NCBI RefSeq assembly: GCF_000744095.1
Contig: NZ_JQLI01000008.1
Location: 2,976,001 to 3,040,000 of the forward strand
Length of the DNA: 64,000 bases
From: Cupriavidus necator A5-1
GTDB taxonomy: Bacteria; Pseudomonadota; Gammaproteobacteria; Burkholderiales; Burkholderiaceae
Reading direction: 5' to 3'
This document shows, piece after piece, positions 7,854-15,532 of the stretch (position 1 is the first letter of the stretch; each line of letters starts with the position of its first letter). Below the pieces are notes generated by a model. It saw only the letters and a program-made list of their open reading frames with translations, searched no databases and was not told the origin of the DNA. Position numbers and translations under genes: made by a program.

Positions 7854-9107
7854 TTACGCCGGTATCAGGGTCTTCAGTGCGACGGATTCATCAGCCAGCG
7901 CATCGGGATCGGGGCGCACCCTGGCGGCAATCAGGCGCCGCGCCGCCATGTGGTCCTGCGGGCGATTGACCGAATCCGCGCCGACGACGATGCCGTGCTT
8001 CAGGTACACGGACGTAAAGCGTCCCGCCGCCATATCGCCGCGCATCACCGCCTCGTCATGGCCCGCCGAGAAACCGGCCATCTGAAGCTTGTAGCCATAC
8101 TGGTCGGACCAGAACCACGGCACCGCCTCATAGGGCGCCGGGCGATCCGCAATCGTCGCGCCGGCCACCCTGGCCAGGTCGTTCGCGCTCTGGATCGACT
8201 CGATGCGGACGCAGCGGCCCGCGTCCCCCGCGCCTGCTTCGTGCGCCTGCGCTGGCATCCACGGGTTCGGATAAGACGCGCAATCGCCGGCGGCGACGAT
8301 GGCGGGATCGCTGGTACGCGCGAACCGGTCGACCACGATGCCGTTGTCCACCGCCAGGCCACAGTCCTCGGCGAGCTCCACATTCGGCACGACGCCCAGG
8401 CCGGCGATCACCATATCCGCCGCAATGATCTCGCCGGTCTCGAGCTCCACCCCCGTGACCACCTCGTCGCCGAGCAGGCGCCGGATACGGGTCTCCAGGC
8501 GAAAGCGCACCCCTTGCTGCTGATGCGCTGCCTGCAGGAAGGTCGAGATCAGCGCCGGCACCGCGCGCTGCAGCAACCGCTCCTGCAACTCGACCACGGT
8601 CACATCGAGGCCGAGCGTGCGCAACGACGCGGCCACCTCCAGCCCGATAAAGCCGCCGCCCACTACCACGGCCTTACTGGCCTCCCGCGCACGCGCCTTG
8701 ATGTCGCACGCATCCGCGAGGTCGCGCAGGTAGTAGACGTGGCGCAGTTCCGCTCCCTCGCACGGCAGGCGCCGGCAGCGCGCCCCAGTGGTCAGGGCCA
8801 GGTGGTCGTAGCGTAGCTGAGCGCCGTCGGACAATGACACCGTGCGCGCCTGGCGGTCGATGCGGCGTGCCGAGACCCCGGTCCGCAGCGTGATCCTCTC
8901 TTCCCTGAACCGTTCCGGCGACTGCAGCGGCAGGCTCGAGGCATCCACCGCGTCGCTCAGGAAGCCCTTGGACAGCGGCGGCCGCTGGTACGGCGCATGC
9001 GGCTCGTCGCCGATCATGGTGATGCTGCCCTGGAAGCCGTTGGCGCGCGCGGCCAGCGCCAGCTGGGTGCCCGCGTACGAGGCCCCGATAATGACGAGAT
9101 CGGCCAT
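7854..9107 (-). CDS. FAD-dependent ferredoxin reductase (BphA4/rhodocoxin reductase-like)
   Basis: A 417-residue flavoprotein. FAD-binding N-terminus (LVIIGASYAGTQLALAARANG, residues ~4-24), the YQRPPLSKGFL motif diagnostic of oxygenase-coupled ferredoxin reductases, an internal NAD(P)H Rossmann site (VVVGGGFIGLEVAASL) and the closing FAD motif VAAGDCASYPNPW are all present. It takes electrons from NAD(P)H and reduces the [2Fe-2S] ferredoxin encoded 3 bp upstream, which then feeds the Rieske oxygenase. It is the last gene of the four-gene oxygenase operon. Assignment is firm. Confidence 0.9.
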   Translation of the reverse strand: MADLVIIGASYAGTQLALAARANGFQGSITMIGDEPHAPYQRPPLSKGFLSDAVDASSLPLQSPERFREERITLRTGVSARRIDRQARTVSLSDGAQLRYDHLALTTGARCRRLPCEGAELRHVYYLRDLADACDIKARAREASKAVVVGGGFIGLEVAASLRTLGLDVTVVELQERLLQRAVPALISTFLQAAHQQQGVRFRLETRIRRLLGDEVVTGVELETGEIIAADMVIAGLGVVPNVELAEDCGLAVDNGIVVDRFARTSDPAIVAAGDCASYPNPWMPAQAHEAGAGDAGRCVRIESIQSANDLARVAGATIADRPAPYEAVPWFWSDQYGYKLQMAGFSAGHDEAVMRGDMAAGRFTSVYLKHGIVVGADSVNRPQDHMAARRLIAARVRPDPDALADESVALKTLIPA

Positions 9108-9110
9108 GGT

Positions 9111-9434
9111 CTACCCCTGCTTTTCCGGGACGCGCACGACCAGGCCGTCGAGCGCGTCGGTCACGACGATCTGGCAGCTGAGCCGGCTGGCCGGCTGGCG
9201 TTCGGCCGCCACGCCCTCGAGCAGCTCGTCTTCCATTTCATCGGGCGCCGGCATGCGGTCGGCCCAGGACGCGTCGATATAGACATGGCAGGTCGCGCAG
9301 GAACAGCACCCGCCGCACTCCGCATCGATCCCGCGGACATTGTTGGCAATCGCGACTTCCATCAGCGTCTTGCCGCTGGCCGAAGCCACTTCCTTGCGGC
9401 TGCCGTCTTTCAGGACATAGGTAATCGTCGGCAT
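9111..9434 (-). CDS. [2Fe-2S] ferredoxin, adrenodoxin/putidaredoxin type
   Basis: A 107-residue ferredoxin with the vertebrate/adrenodoxin-type cluster ligands Cys40, Cys46, Cys49 and Cys87 (C-x5-C-x2-C-x37-C) and the usual acidic partner-binding helix (MPAPDEMEDELLEG). It shuttles electrons between the ferredoxin reductase immediately downstream and the Rieske oxygenase upstream. The use of an adrenodoxin-type rather than Rieske-type ferredoxin resembles LigX-like O-demethylases more than classical naphthalene dioxygenases. Gene spacing (21 bp from the ligase gene, 3 bp to the reductase) shows an operon. Confidence 0.9.
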   Translation of the reverse strand: MPTITYVLKDGSRKEVASASGKTLMEVAIANNVRGIDAECGGCCSCATCHVYIDASWADRMPAPDEMEDELLEGVAAERQPASRLSCQIVVTDALDGLVVRVPEKQG

Positions 9435-9455
9435 GACATCCTCACTGCAGTTCCG

Positions 9456-10892
9456 TTAAAACGTGTCGAAGTACTCGCGCTGCTCCCAGTCGCTCACCTC
9501 AAGATTGAAGCGCGCGATCTCGGCCTGCTTGATATGGCAGAAGTAGTCGACAAAGCCACTGCCCATGCCTTCACGCAGGACATCGTCTTCTTTCAGGCAG
9601 GCCAGCGCCTCGTCGAGCGTCCTGGGCAGATGGGGTGCGGGGGTCTCGTACGGCGAATCGGCGGACGGTCCGGGATCCAGGCGTCGCTGGATGCCGTCCA
9701 GCCCCGAGATAGCCTGCGACGCGAGATAGAGATAGGGATTTGCCGCGGGTTCGCCGACACGGTTTTCGATGCGCGTGGCCGCATCGCCCGCGCCGCCCAG
9801 CACCCGCAGCATCGCGCCGCGGTTGTCGCGCGCCCAGATCGCGCGGTCGGGCGCCAGCGAATAGGCGCGGAAGCGCTTGTAACCATTGATGGTCGGCGTG
9901 GAGAACGCGGTCGCCGCGCAGGCGTGCTGCAGCAGGCCGGCCAGGTAATGACGCCCGGTCGCGGACAGGTCTTGCCCGGCCTCGTCCGGCATCATCGCAT
10001 TCGCGCCGTTGTCCAGCCGCTTCAGCGACTGGTGCAGGTGCCACCCGCTCGACACCACGTTGCGGATCTTCGGGCGGCACATGAACGTCGCGTGGTAGCC
10101 ATGCCGCTTGCACACCTGCTTGACGGCGCTGCGGAACAACACCATCGCGTCCGCGGTGGCAACCGGCGTCGCCGGCGCGAAGGTGAATTCGAACTGGCTG
10201 GGACCGAACTCGATTTCCAGCGACCGCACCGGCAGGCCGAGCTGCTGCACGTTCTTGCGGATCAGCTCGATCACTTCCTCGGTGGCGTCATAGCGCAGCT
10301 CGGTCAGGAACTGGTAGCCGTGCGACAACAACTCGACCTCGGGCGGCTCGCCCGGCTGGCCGGCATCGTCCGGCGTCATGTGTTCGCGCAGCAGGCGGAA
10401 CACATGGAACTCGACTTCGAGTCCGGTGACGAGCTGGTATCCCGCTGCCGCGAGGCGCTCCTCCGCGTTGCGCAGGATGCGGCGGGTGGCAAAGGGAACC
10501 GCCCCGCCATCCTGGAAATACGGGTCGCACAGCAGCCAGCCGGTGCGCGGCGACCAGGGCAGCACGCGGAAGGTGGTGGGATCGGGCACCAGCGTGACGT
10601 CCGCCCCGCCCTGCATGCCAGGCATGTCGAAGCCGCCGCCCGAACTGAATACGGGGAACACCGTCCGGTGCGAAGTGTCCTTGGCGAACAGCGTGGTGGT
10701 CACGTTGACGCCGCCGCGCAACGCCTTGATCGCCTCCGACGCGACCAGCGTCTTGCCGCGCAGCACGCCATGTTGGTCCGGGAAGGAAAAGCGCACCACG
10801 TCGATGTCTCCCCCGGCGAGCTGACGCGCAACGTCGTCAGCGGCACGGGCATGGGTATCGGACCAGAGGCCGAATTGTTCTACAAGCGCCAT
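9456..10892 (-). CDS. Glutamine synthetase-like gamma-glutamyl-amide ligase (AtdA1/TdnQ/IpuC/PuuA class)
   Basis: About 478 residues with the full glutamine synthetase fold. There is an N-terminal beta-grasp region (VRFSFPDQHGVLRGKTL), the catalytic E-x-E in LEVEFHVF, the second metal site LEIEFGPSQFEFTF, the ammonia/amine-site histidine motif SSGWHLHQSL and the nucleotide-site NGYKRFRAYS...ARDNRGAM. Such enzymes in catabolic clusters join glutamate to an amine (aniline, isopropylamine or putrescine) using ATP. Lying between a Rieske oxygenase and its ferredoxin, it probably makes a gamma-glutamylated amine as the oxygenase substrate. The start at 10892 is preferred; longer in-frame starts run to 10994. 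True nitrogen-assimilation glutamine synthetase is unlikely given the operon. Confidence 0.82.
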   Translation of the reverse strand: MALVEQFGLWSDTHARAADDVARQLAGGDIDVVRFSFPDQHGVLRGKTLVASEAIKALRGGVNVTTTLFAKDTSHRTVFPVFSSGGGFDMPGMQGGADVTLVPDPTTFRVLPWSPRTGWLLCDPYFQDGGAVPFATRRILRNAEERLAAAGYQLVTGLEVEFHVFRLLREHMTPDDAGQPGEPPEVELLSHGYQFLTELRYDATEEVIELIRKNVQQLGLPVRSLEIEFGPSQFEFTFAPATPVATADAMVLFRSAVKQVCKRHGYHATFMCRPKIRNVVSSGWHLHQSLKRLDNGANAMMPDEAGQDLSATGRHYLAGLLQHACAATAFSTPTINGYKRFRAYSLAPDRAIWARDNRGAMLRVLGGAGDAATRIENRVGEPAANPYLYLASQAISGLDGIQRRLDPGPSADSPYETPAPHLPRTLDEALACLKEDDVLREGMGSGFVDYFCHIKQAEIARFNLEVSDWEQREYFDTF

Positions 10893-10975
10893 ATGGGTCC
10901 GGCTCGCCGCATCATGCAACGCGGTGGAGCCGCCTCGGTTAGTTAGTCGTGATCCTGGGTCTCGATGCGTACGCG

Positions 10976-12289
10976 TCAGCCGCGCGACGCCCATTCCGAT
11001 TCGGCCCGGCGCTTGGCATCGGCCCCGACCCAGTAGTCGTCGGGCGACTGCTCCACGCTGACCCCGTCAATCGATGCCGGCCCGGTCAGCGTGCTGGCCT
11101 GCTGCGCATCCACCATCATCAGCGCCCGCTCGCCGCGCTGGTTTGCCTCGATTGCCGCGACCAGCTGCTTGCGGTAGGCGATGATGCCCTTGTCGGTGGT
11201 GCCCAGGTGCTCGCGGGTGCGGTCCTGGATCGCGCCCTGCGATTCCACCGCCCATTGGTCATGGACGTTGATGTCGTGGCCCATGCCCGTATAGGTCTGC
11301 GTGCGCTGCTCGTAGGGATTGAATCCATAGTGGTTGCGCTTGTTCAGCCGCGGCCGGTAGTCGGGCAGCTCGTACAGCGCCAGGCGCTGGTCGCGCATCT
11401 GCTGCTTGTCGACCGGCGCGGTGAAGCTGGTGAAGATGGCGTACCAGTAGCAACTGGTGTCGTCGACCGGCACATGCCATTGCGCGATCGTCATCTCCGC
11501 GCTCATCGGGATAATGAACGCCTGCGGAAACACGACGTTGGTCACGCGCACATGCTGCTGGCCGTCGCCGAGTTCGCGCAAGGCGGTCAGCCGCATGCCG
11601 TAGTCGGTCGGCGCGATGCGGATTTCCGGGCAGTCGAATTCACGCAGCACCTTCGTGATCGGCATGCCGGAATCGGCCGACGCGCCGCGAAACTGCTTGC
11701 CGTAGCTTTCCGCGACGTCTTCATCCTCGAAGAACCGGTGCAGGAAGGAAGCGTGCGCCGGATCGATGCCGACCTCCAGTGCCTGCAGCCAGTTGCACTC
11801 GAGCAAGCCCTTGAAGGCGAAGGTGTACTGGTCAGGGGCGATAAAGCAGTCAAAGGCCGGGAATGCCGGCGGCTCGCCTTCGCCGATAAAGGCAAACAGC
11901 ACGCCGCTGCGCTCGACGATGGGATAGGCGTTCTGGCGGATGCGCTGGCACAGCTTGCTGCCGACGGGTTCCGCGGGCGTTTCCAGGCACGTGCCGGTAC
12001 GGTCGAACAGCCAGCCGTGGAACGGGCAGCGCAGGCCGCCGTCCTCCAGCCGGCCGAAGCTCAGGTCCGCACCGCGATGGGGGCAATCACGATCCAGCAT
12101 CGCGTACTGGCCATGCTCGTCGCGGAACACGACGAAGTCCTGGCCCATCAGGCGCACGGCGCGCACCGGGCGCTCACCTTCGAACTCGTCTGTCAGCGCA
12201 ACGGGTTGCCAGTATTGCCGCAACAGCTTGCCGGCTGGGGTATCTGCGCCGACGCGGGTGATGAGTTCGTTCTGTTCCTTGGACATCAT
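10976..12289 (-). CDS. Rieske non-heme iron oxygenase, large subunit (LigXa/phthalate-oxygenase-like)
   Basis: A 437-residue terminal oxygenase. Rieske cluster ligands Cys69, His71, Cys88 and His91 (CPHRG...CPFHGW) sit in the N-terminal domain. The catalytic iron site has Asp176, His179 and His184 in the NWLQALEVGIDPAHASFLH region. The long C-terminal extension, with no small-subunit gene nearby, points to the homotrimeric phthalate/LigXa-type group. The start at 12289 (alternatively 12286) has AGGAG upstream. It heads an operon with a gamma-glutamyl ligase, ferredoxin and reductase. Ring hydroxylation, N-dealkylation or O-demethylation are all possible; the ligase argues for a nitrogen-bearing substrate. 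Confidence 0.87.
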   Translation of the reverse strand: MMSKEQNELITRVGADTPAGKLLRQYWQPVALTDEFEGERPVRAVRLMGQDFVVFRDEHGQYAMLDRDCPHRGADLSFGRLEDGGLRCPFHGWLFDRTGTCLETPAEPVGSKLCQRIRQNAYPIVERSGVLFAFIGEGEPPAFPAFDCFIAPDQYTFAFKGLLECNWLQALEVGIDPAHASFLHRFFEDEDVAESYGKQFRGASADSGMPITKVLREFDCPEIRIAPTDYGMRLTALRELGDGQQHVRVTNVVFPQAFIIPMSAEMTIAQWHVPVDDTSCYWYAIFTSFTAPVDKQQMRDQRLALYELPDYRPRLNKRNHYGFNPYEQRTQTYTGMGHDINVHDQWAVESQGAIQDRTREHLGTTDKGIIAYRKQLVAAIEANQRGERALMMVDAQQASTLTGPASIDGVSVEQSPDDYWVGADAKRRAESEWASRG

Positions 12290-12625
12290 GATGGGGGCAT
12301 CTCCTGCTGGGTGGTTCCTGGGTTGGTTTTTGCTGCATGCAGCATCGTTGTATGCAGCATAGTATTTTCTGCATACAACGAGGGCAAGGCCGATTTTGGC
12401 CACTGCTTGCAATCCCATACGGAACCTGTTCCGCACTCGTACCATGAATTCAACCCAATCTATTGTTTTTATTAAGCATTCTCGGATACTAGCGAGAGCA
12501 AATTTGGAGAGTTAGGTGTTTACCCGCGCAATCGGAACAGGGATCCTGCGATTGCTAGATCGTGCCGATTGGCTCACATATTTTCGTTTCTCTGGCAAAC
12601 ATGCATGCACTGATATAGCATTTGC
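12290..12625. other. Divergent control region of Rieske operon and amidotransferase gene
   Basis: This 336-bp AT-richer stretch separates the leftward Rieske operon from a rightward GATase-type hydrolase. It holds a 14-bp palindrome (12331-12344), a long spaced inverted repeat (12347-12379) and TGCATGCA-type repeats near 12602-12633 close to the hydrolase start. No gene is visible. Base composition falls well below the surrounding coding sequence. Confidence 0.6.
12331..12379. promoter_or_regulatory. Operator cluster upstream of Rieske operon
   Basis: Two elements are seen directly. TGCTGCATGCAGCA at 12331-12344 is a perfect 14-bp palindrome. GTTGTATGCAG (12347-12357) and CTGCATACAAC (12369-12379) form a perfect 11-bp inverted repeat with an 11-bp spacer. 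They lie 42-90 bp before the Rieske start codon, suited to repressor control. The inner pair TTGTATGC-N15-GCATACAA is found again with identical spacing at 14444-14474. Confidence 0.65.
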
Positions 12626-12634
12626 ATGCAGCGA
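12602..12634. promoter_or_regulatory. TGCATGCA repeats at the GATase start
   Basis: Two TGCATGCA copies lie about 21-22 bp apart next to the proposed start of the rightward gene. They resemble, but do not match exactly, the TATGCAG half-sites further left. Listed as a weak candidate operator. Confidence 0.3.
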
Positions 12635-13444
12635 AGATCAGATGATCCAGGAGCCTCACTTTTGCCCGCCACCAGCCCAATATCCGCCCGACCCCCACGC
12701 ACCCATTGCCCGCTGGTCGGCATCGTCTGCGACCGGTTCTTCGTCGGGGATCACGACGTGCATGGCGTCAAGGAGAGCTACCGGCGCGCCCTCACCGAGG
12801 TCGCGCGCATCGCACCGGTTTTTATCCCGGCAAGCGAGGAAATCGAGGACTTCAATCCCTACCTCGCATCACTGTCCGGGCTGCTCCTTCCTGGCGGCGC
12901 GTCCAATGTCTCGCCCGGCCGTTACGGCGGGCGCGAGCCAGCCGACTTCCTGGTCGATCCCGCGCGCGATCATGTCGCGCTGCACTTGATTCGGCGTGCC
13001 GCCGATCTCGGCATCCCGATGCTGGCGATCTGCCGCGGCTTCCAGGAAATGAACGTGGCCTTCGGCGGCACGCTGCATGCCGATATTTATGCGGCCGGCC
13101 ATTCGCCGGAGCACCGGGAAGACGCGTCGGAAGACCTGGTCGCACGCTATCGCTACAAGCACACGGTCGCGCTCGCGCGGGACGGCATATTCAGCGCCTG
13201 GATCGGTGACGCGAGCGCGCGCGTCAATTCGCTGCATACGCAAGGCATCGACACGCTGGGGAACAGCCTCGCGATCGAGGCGAGCACCGATGACGGCCTG
13301 GTCGAGGCGATCCGCGTCGAGGGCGCCGAGTTTGCGGTGGGCGTGCAATGGCACCCGGAAGTCACGGCCGATTCCGACGCGTTATCCCGGTCGCTGTTCA
13401 CCCACTTCGGCGACGCGTGCCGGCGCTACGCACGGCACGACTGA
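12626..13444 (+). CDS. Class I glutamine amidotransferase-like gamma-glutamyl hydrolase (PuuD/AtdA2-like)
   Basis: Up to 272 residues. The nucleophile Cys136 sits in the elbow MLAICRGFQEMN, and His243/Glu245 in VQWHPEV complete the triad, as in gamma-glutamyl-GABA hydrolase PuuD. GGTLHADIYA and the oxyanion-loop region LLLPGGASNVSPGRYG are also typical. Such hydrolases cleave gamma-glutamyl amides. Paired with the divergent gamma-glutamyl ligase, it would remove the glutamyl tag after oxidation, or reset misactivated substrate, as proposed for aniline-type clusters. ATG at 12626 overlaps candidate operator sequence. A TTG at 12662 with CAGGAG spaced 8 bp upstream is a credible alternative start, shortening the protein by 12 residues. 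Confidence 0.83.
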   Translation: MQRRSDDPGASLLPATSPISARPPRTHCPLVGIVCDRFFVGDHDVHGVKESYRRALTEVARIAPVFIPASEEIEDFNPYLASLSGLLLPGGASNVSPGRYGGREPADFLVDPARDHVALHLIRRAADLGIPMLAICRGFQEMNVAFGGTLHADIYAAGHSPEHREDASEDLVARYRYKHTVALARDGIFSAWIGDASARVNSLHTQGIDTLGNSLAIEASTDDGLVEAIRVEGAEFAVGVQWHPEVTADSDALSRSLFTHFGDACRRYARHD

Positions 13445-13462
13445 GCGCCGCCTTGCCGGGAC

Positions 13463-14185
13463 CTAGGCGGGTTCCGGATCGAACCCCTCGAATGAAGCGA
13501 ACGCATCCACCGCGAGCCGAGGCTGTCGCACGCTCAACTCGGGGGCCGCGGCATCGGCATAGCCAAGCGACATGCCACACACGACCAGCTCACCGTCCGG
13601 AATCGCCAGGCACTCGCGCAGCACCTTGTGGAACCTGGCGATGGAAACCTGCGGGCAGGTTTCGAGCCCCCATGCCCGGGCCGCCAGCATGATGTTCTGC
13701 AGGAACATGCCGTAGTCGAGCCAGCTACCCTGCCCGAGCCGGCGGTCGATCGTGAAGATCATGCCCACCGCCGCATCGAAGAACTCGAAGTTGCGCGCGG
13801 TCTGCCTGGCACGTCCTGCGTCGTCGTCCTGCAGGATCCCCAGCGCACCGTAGAAGAGCTTTCCGAACTGCTTCTTGCGCGAGGCATATGGCTCCAGGCT
13901 GGCGTCGGGATAGTACTGGTACTCCTCGGCATGCTCGTCGGCCTGCTGCGCGTAGGCCAACTGGATGCGCGCCGACAGGGCGGCTTTGGCGCTTCCCGTC
14001 ACGACGTAGACCTTCCATGGCTGGATATTGGCGCCGCTGGGCGCGTGGCTGGCGGTGCGCAGGATGTCGCGGACAACTTCCCGGGGCACGCGCCCGGGCA
14101 CAAAACGACGGACGGCAACCCGCCCCTCGATCGCGTCGCGTACCGTCATCGCCTCACGGTCCTTCTTCAAACTTTCAAATCTCAT
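13463..14185 (-). CDS. Nitroreductase family protein (possible nitrobenzoate reductase, PnbA-like)
   Basis: A 240-residue FMN-dependent nitroreductase. The N-terminal RRFVPGRVPREVV and SHAPSGANIQPWKVYVVTG bind FMN phosphate. A central insertion with acidic and aromatic residues is followed by the C-terminal region LVVCGMSLGYADAA. These enzymes reduce nitro groups to hydroxylamines with NAD(P)H. The PnbB-like lyase gene lies 1.3 kb away, so a nitroarene to hydroxylaminoarene to catechol route is plausible. The start at 14185 has GGAG spaced correctly; ATG at 14149 is an alternative. It converges with the GATase gene, 18 bp between stops. Confidence 0.8.
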   Translation of the reverse strand: MRFESLKKDREAMTVRDAIEGRVAVRRFVPGRVPREVVRDILRTASHAPSGANIQPWKVYVVTGSAKAALSARIQLAYAQQADEHAEEYQYYPDASLEPYASRKKQFGKLFYGALGILQDDDAGRARQTARNFEFFDAAVGMIFTIDRRLGQGSWLDYGMFLQNIMLAARAWGLETCPQVSIARFHKVLRECLAIPDGELVVCGMSLGYADAAAPELSVRQPRLAVDAFASFEGFDPEPA

Positions 14186-14550
14186 GCCTGTCTCCAAAAT
14201 CCGAGTCAGGATAGGCGGCACGCTATTGGCAAGTATTGCACCAGGCGAGCGAGGATTCTCCCGGAATAGCGTGCGATGCCATACATCCGACGTGCCGTTA
14301 AAAGCACTGCATGCACTACGGACAACTCCGTCCAGCAAAGCTGCCAGGCGCGGGACGCATCGCGCAGAAGAGCTGCGTAACTCTTTGTTTTCATTAACAA
14401 CAGCGCGACCACCAACCTGCGAAGCCCGGATCAGTAGTTTTACTTGTATGCTACTTCTAATTCGCTGCATACAATACGTGCGGGTGCCATGAAAACGGGA
14501 CAACACCGTCGCCCTTGCTCCGCACCCGGCATCATTGGAGGAACCCCGCC
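14186..14550. other. Divergent control region of nitroreductase and AraC genes (365 bp)
   Basis: Holds an operator-like inverted repeat at 14444-14474 and the AraC ribosome site TTGGAGGAACC before the ATG at 14551. No gene is evident. The sequence is poorer in GC than the flanking genes. Confidence 0.5.
14444..14474. promoter_or_regulatory. Operator-like inverted repeat shared with Rieske promoter
   Basis: TTGTATGC at 14444-14451 and GCATACAA at 14467-14474 form a perfect inverted repeat with 15 bp between arms, the same arms and spacing as at 12348-12378. It lies 77 bp before the AraC start and 259 bp before the divergent nitroreductase start. Confidence 0.6.
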
Positions 14551-15408
14551 ATGCTCCGCGTCGCCAACACCCCCTACCGCAGCCGTGTCGCGGCGTGCTG
14601 GGCCAACACGGACATCGAAGTCCTGGAACTCGGCCCGCTGTCCGAGATCGCACGCCCCATCGGCTCCGACCGGCTGACGCTTCGCGCAGCGTTGCGCGAG
14701 ACCGGCGGCAGAATCGATGCGCGCCTGCAGCCACCCAGGCCGCTCGATAACGCTTACCGCGGCAGCGACCACCTCAGCCTGATCGCCAGCAACGGCGAGG
14801 CCTACGGCCATACCGACCACATCGAGCAGTTCCGCTGCGTGGTGGTTCACTTCCCGGACGAGTTGCTGCGCGAGGCGTGCGAAAGCGAACAGGCGCCGCC
14901 CACGCTTTCGACGCGGCTGATGTTCGAGCATCGTGCGATGTGGACCCTCGCGGACAAGCTCGCCATGGAATGCGTGACACCGGGAACGGGACGCCGGTTG
15001 TACTGCGAAAGCCTGATCGGGCTGCTGGCGGTCGAGATCGCGCGATGGCGCCAGTCACAGACGCGCGCGGCCAACAAGGGCGGCCTTGCGCCCTACCGGC
15101 TGCGCCGCGTCGTCGATTACATCGAATCGCATCTTGGGGCCGATATCGCCCTGCTCGAACTCGCGACCATGACCGAGCTGAGCCTGCCGCATTTCATGCG
15201 CGCCTTCCGCGCCTCGACCGGCGAGGCGCCGCTGCGCTTCATCATGCAGCGGCGCGTGAAGCGGGCGCAATCGCTGCTGCTCGAGACCGATGCACCGCTG
15301 ATCAGGATTGCGCATGATTGCGGCTTCGCGGACCAGGCGCATATGACGACATGCTTCCGCCGGCTCGCGGGCACCACACCGGCCCGCTTCCGGCGCGATC
15401 ATACGTAG
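14551..15408 (+). CDS. AraC/XylS family transcriptional regulator
   Basis: A 285-residue regulator. The C-terminal ~100 residues form the two helix-turn-helix units of the AraC family: DIALLELATMTELSLPHFMRAF for the first, then LIRIAHDCGFADQAHMTTCFRRLAGTTPARFRR for the second, both complete. The N-terminal part is a diverged sensing domain without a clear cupin signature. GGAGG precedes the ATG. The upstream inverted repeat matches the one before the Rieske operon, so this gene probably belongs to the same regulon or controls it. The likely effector is an aromatic compound, by inference from context only. Confidence 0.87.
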   Translation: MLRVANTPYRSRVAACWANTDIEVLELGPLSEIARPIGSDRLTLRAALRETGGRIDARLQPPRPLDNAYRGSDHLSLIASNGEAYGHTDHIEQFRCVVVHFPDELLREACESEQAPPTLSTRLMFEHRAMWTLADKLAMECVTPGTGRRLYCESLIGLLAVEIARWRQSQTRAANKGGLAPYRLRRVVDYIESHLGADIALLELATMTELSLPHFMRAFRASTGEAPLRFIMQRRVKRAQSLLLETDAPLIRIAHDCGFADQAHMTTCFRRLAGTTPARFRRDHT

Positions 15409-15532
15409 GCGGCTTGAGCGGGATCGGCCTCTGCTTGCACGGCATTCAATTTCAGCTTGAAGCATCATCGCTTCCGCGGTCGCAGGCGGCGTGGCATCGT
15501 TGGTCGCTCCCACACTGAAGCCAGGACATCAA

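Noticed and set aside
8997..10946. A 649-codon plus-strand open frame opposite ferredoxin and ligase genes
   Set aside because: Low-complexity Arg/His/Gly protein without motifs, while the minus strand shows clear Fe-S and glutamine-synthetase motifs.
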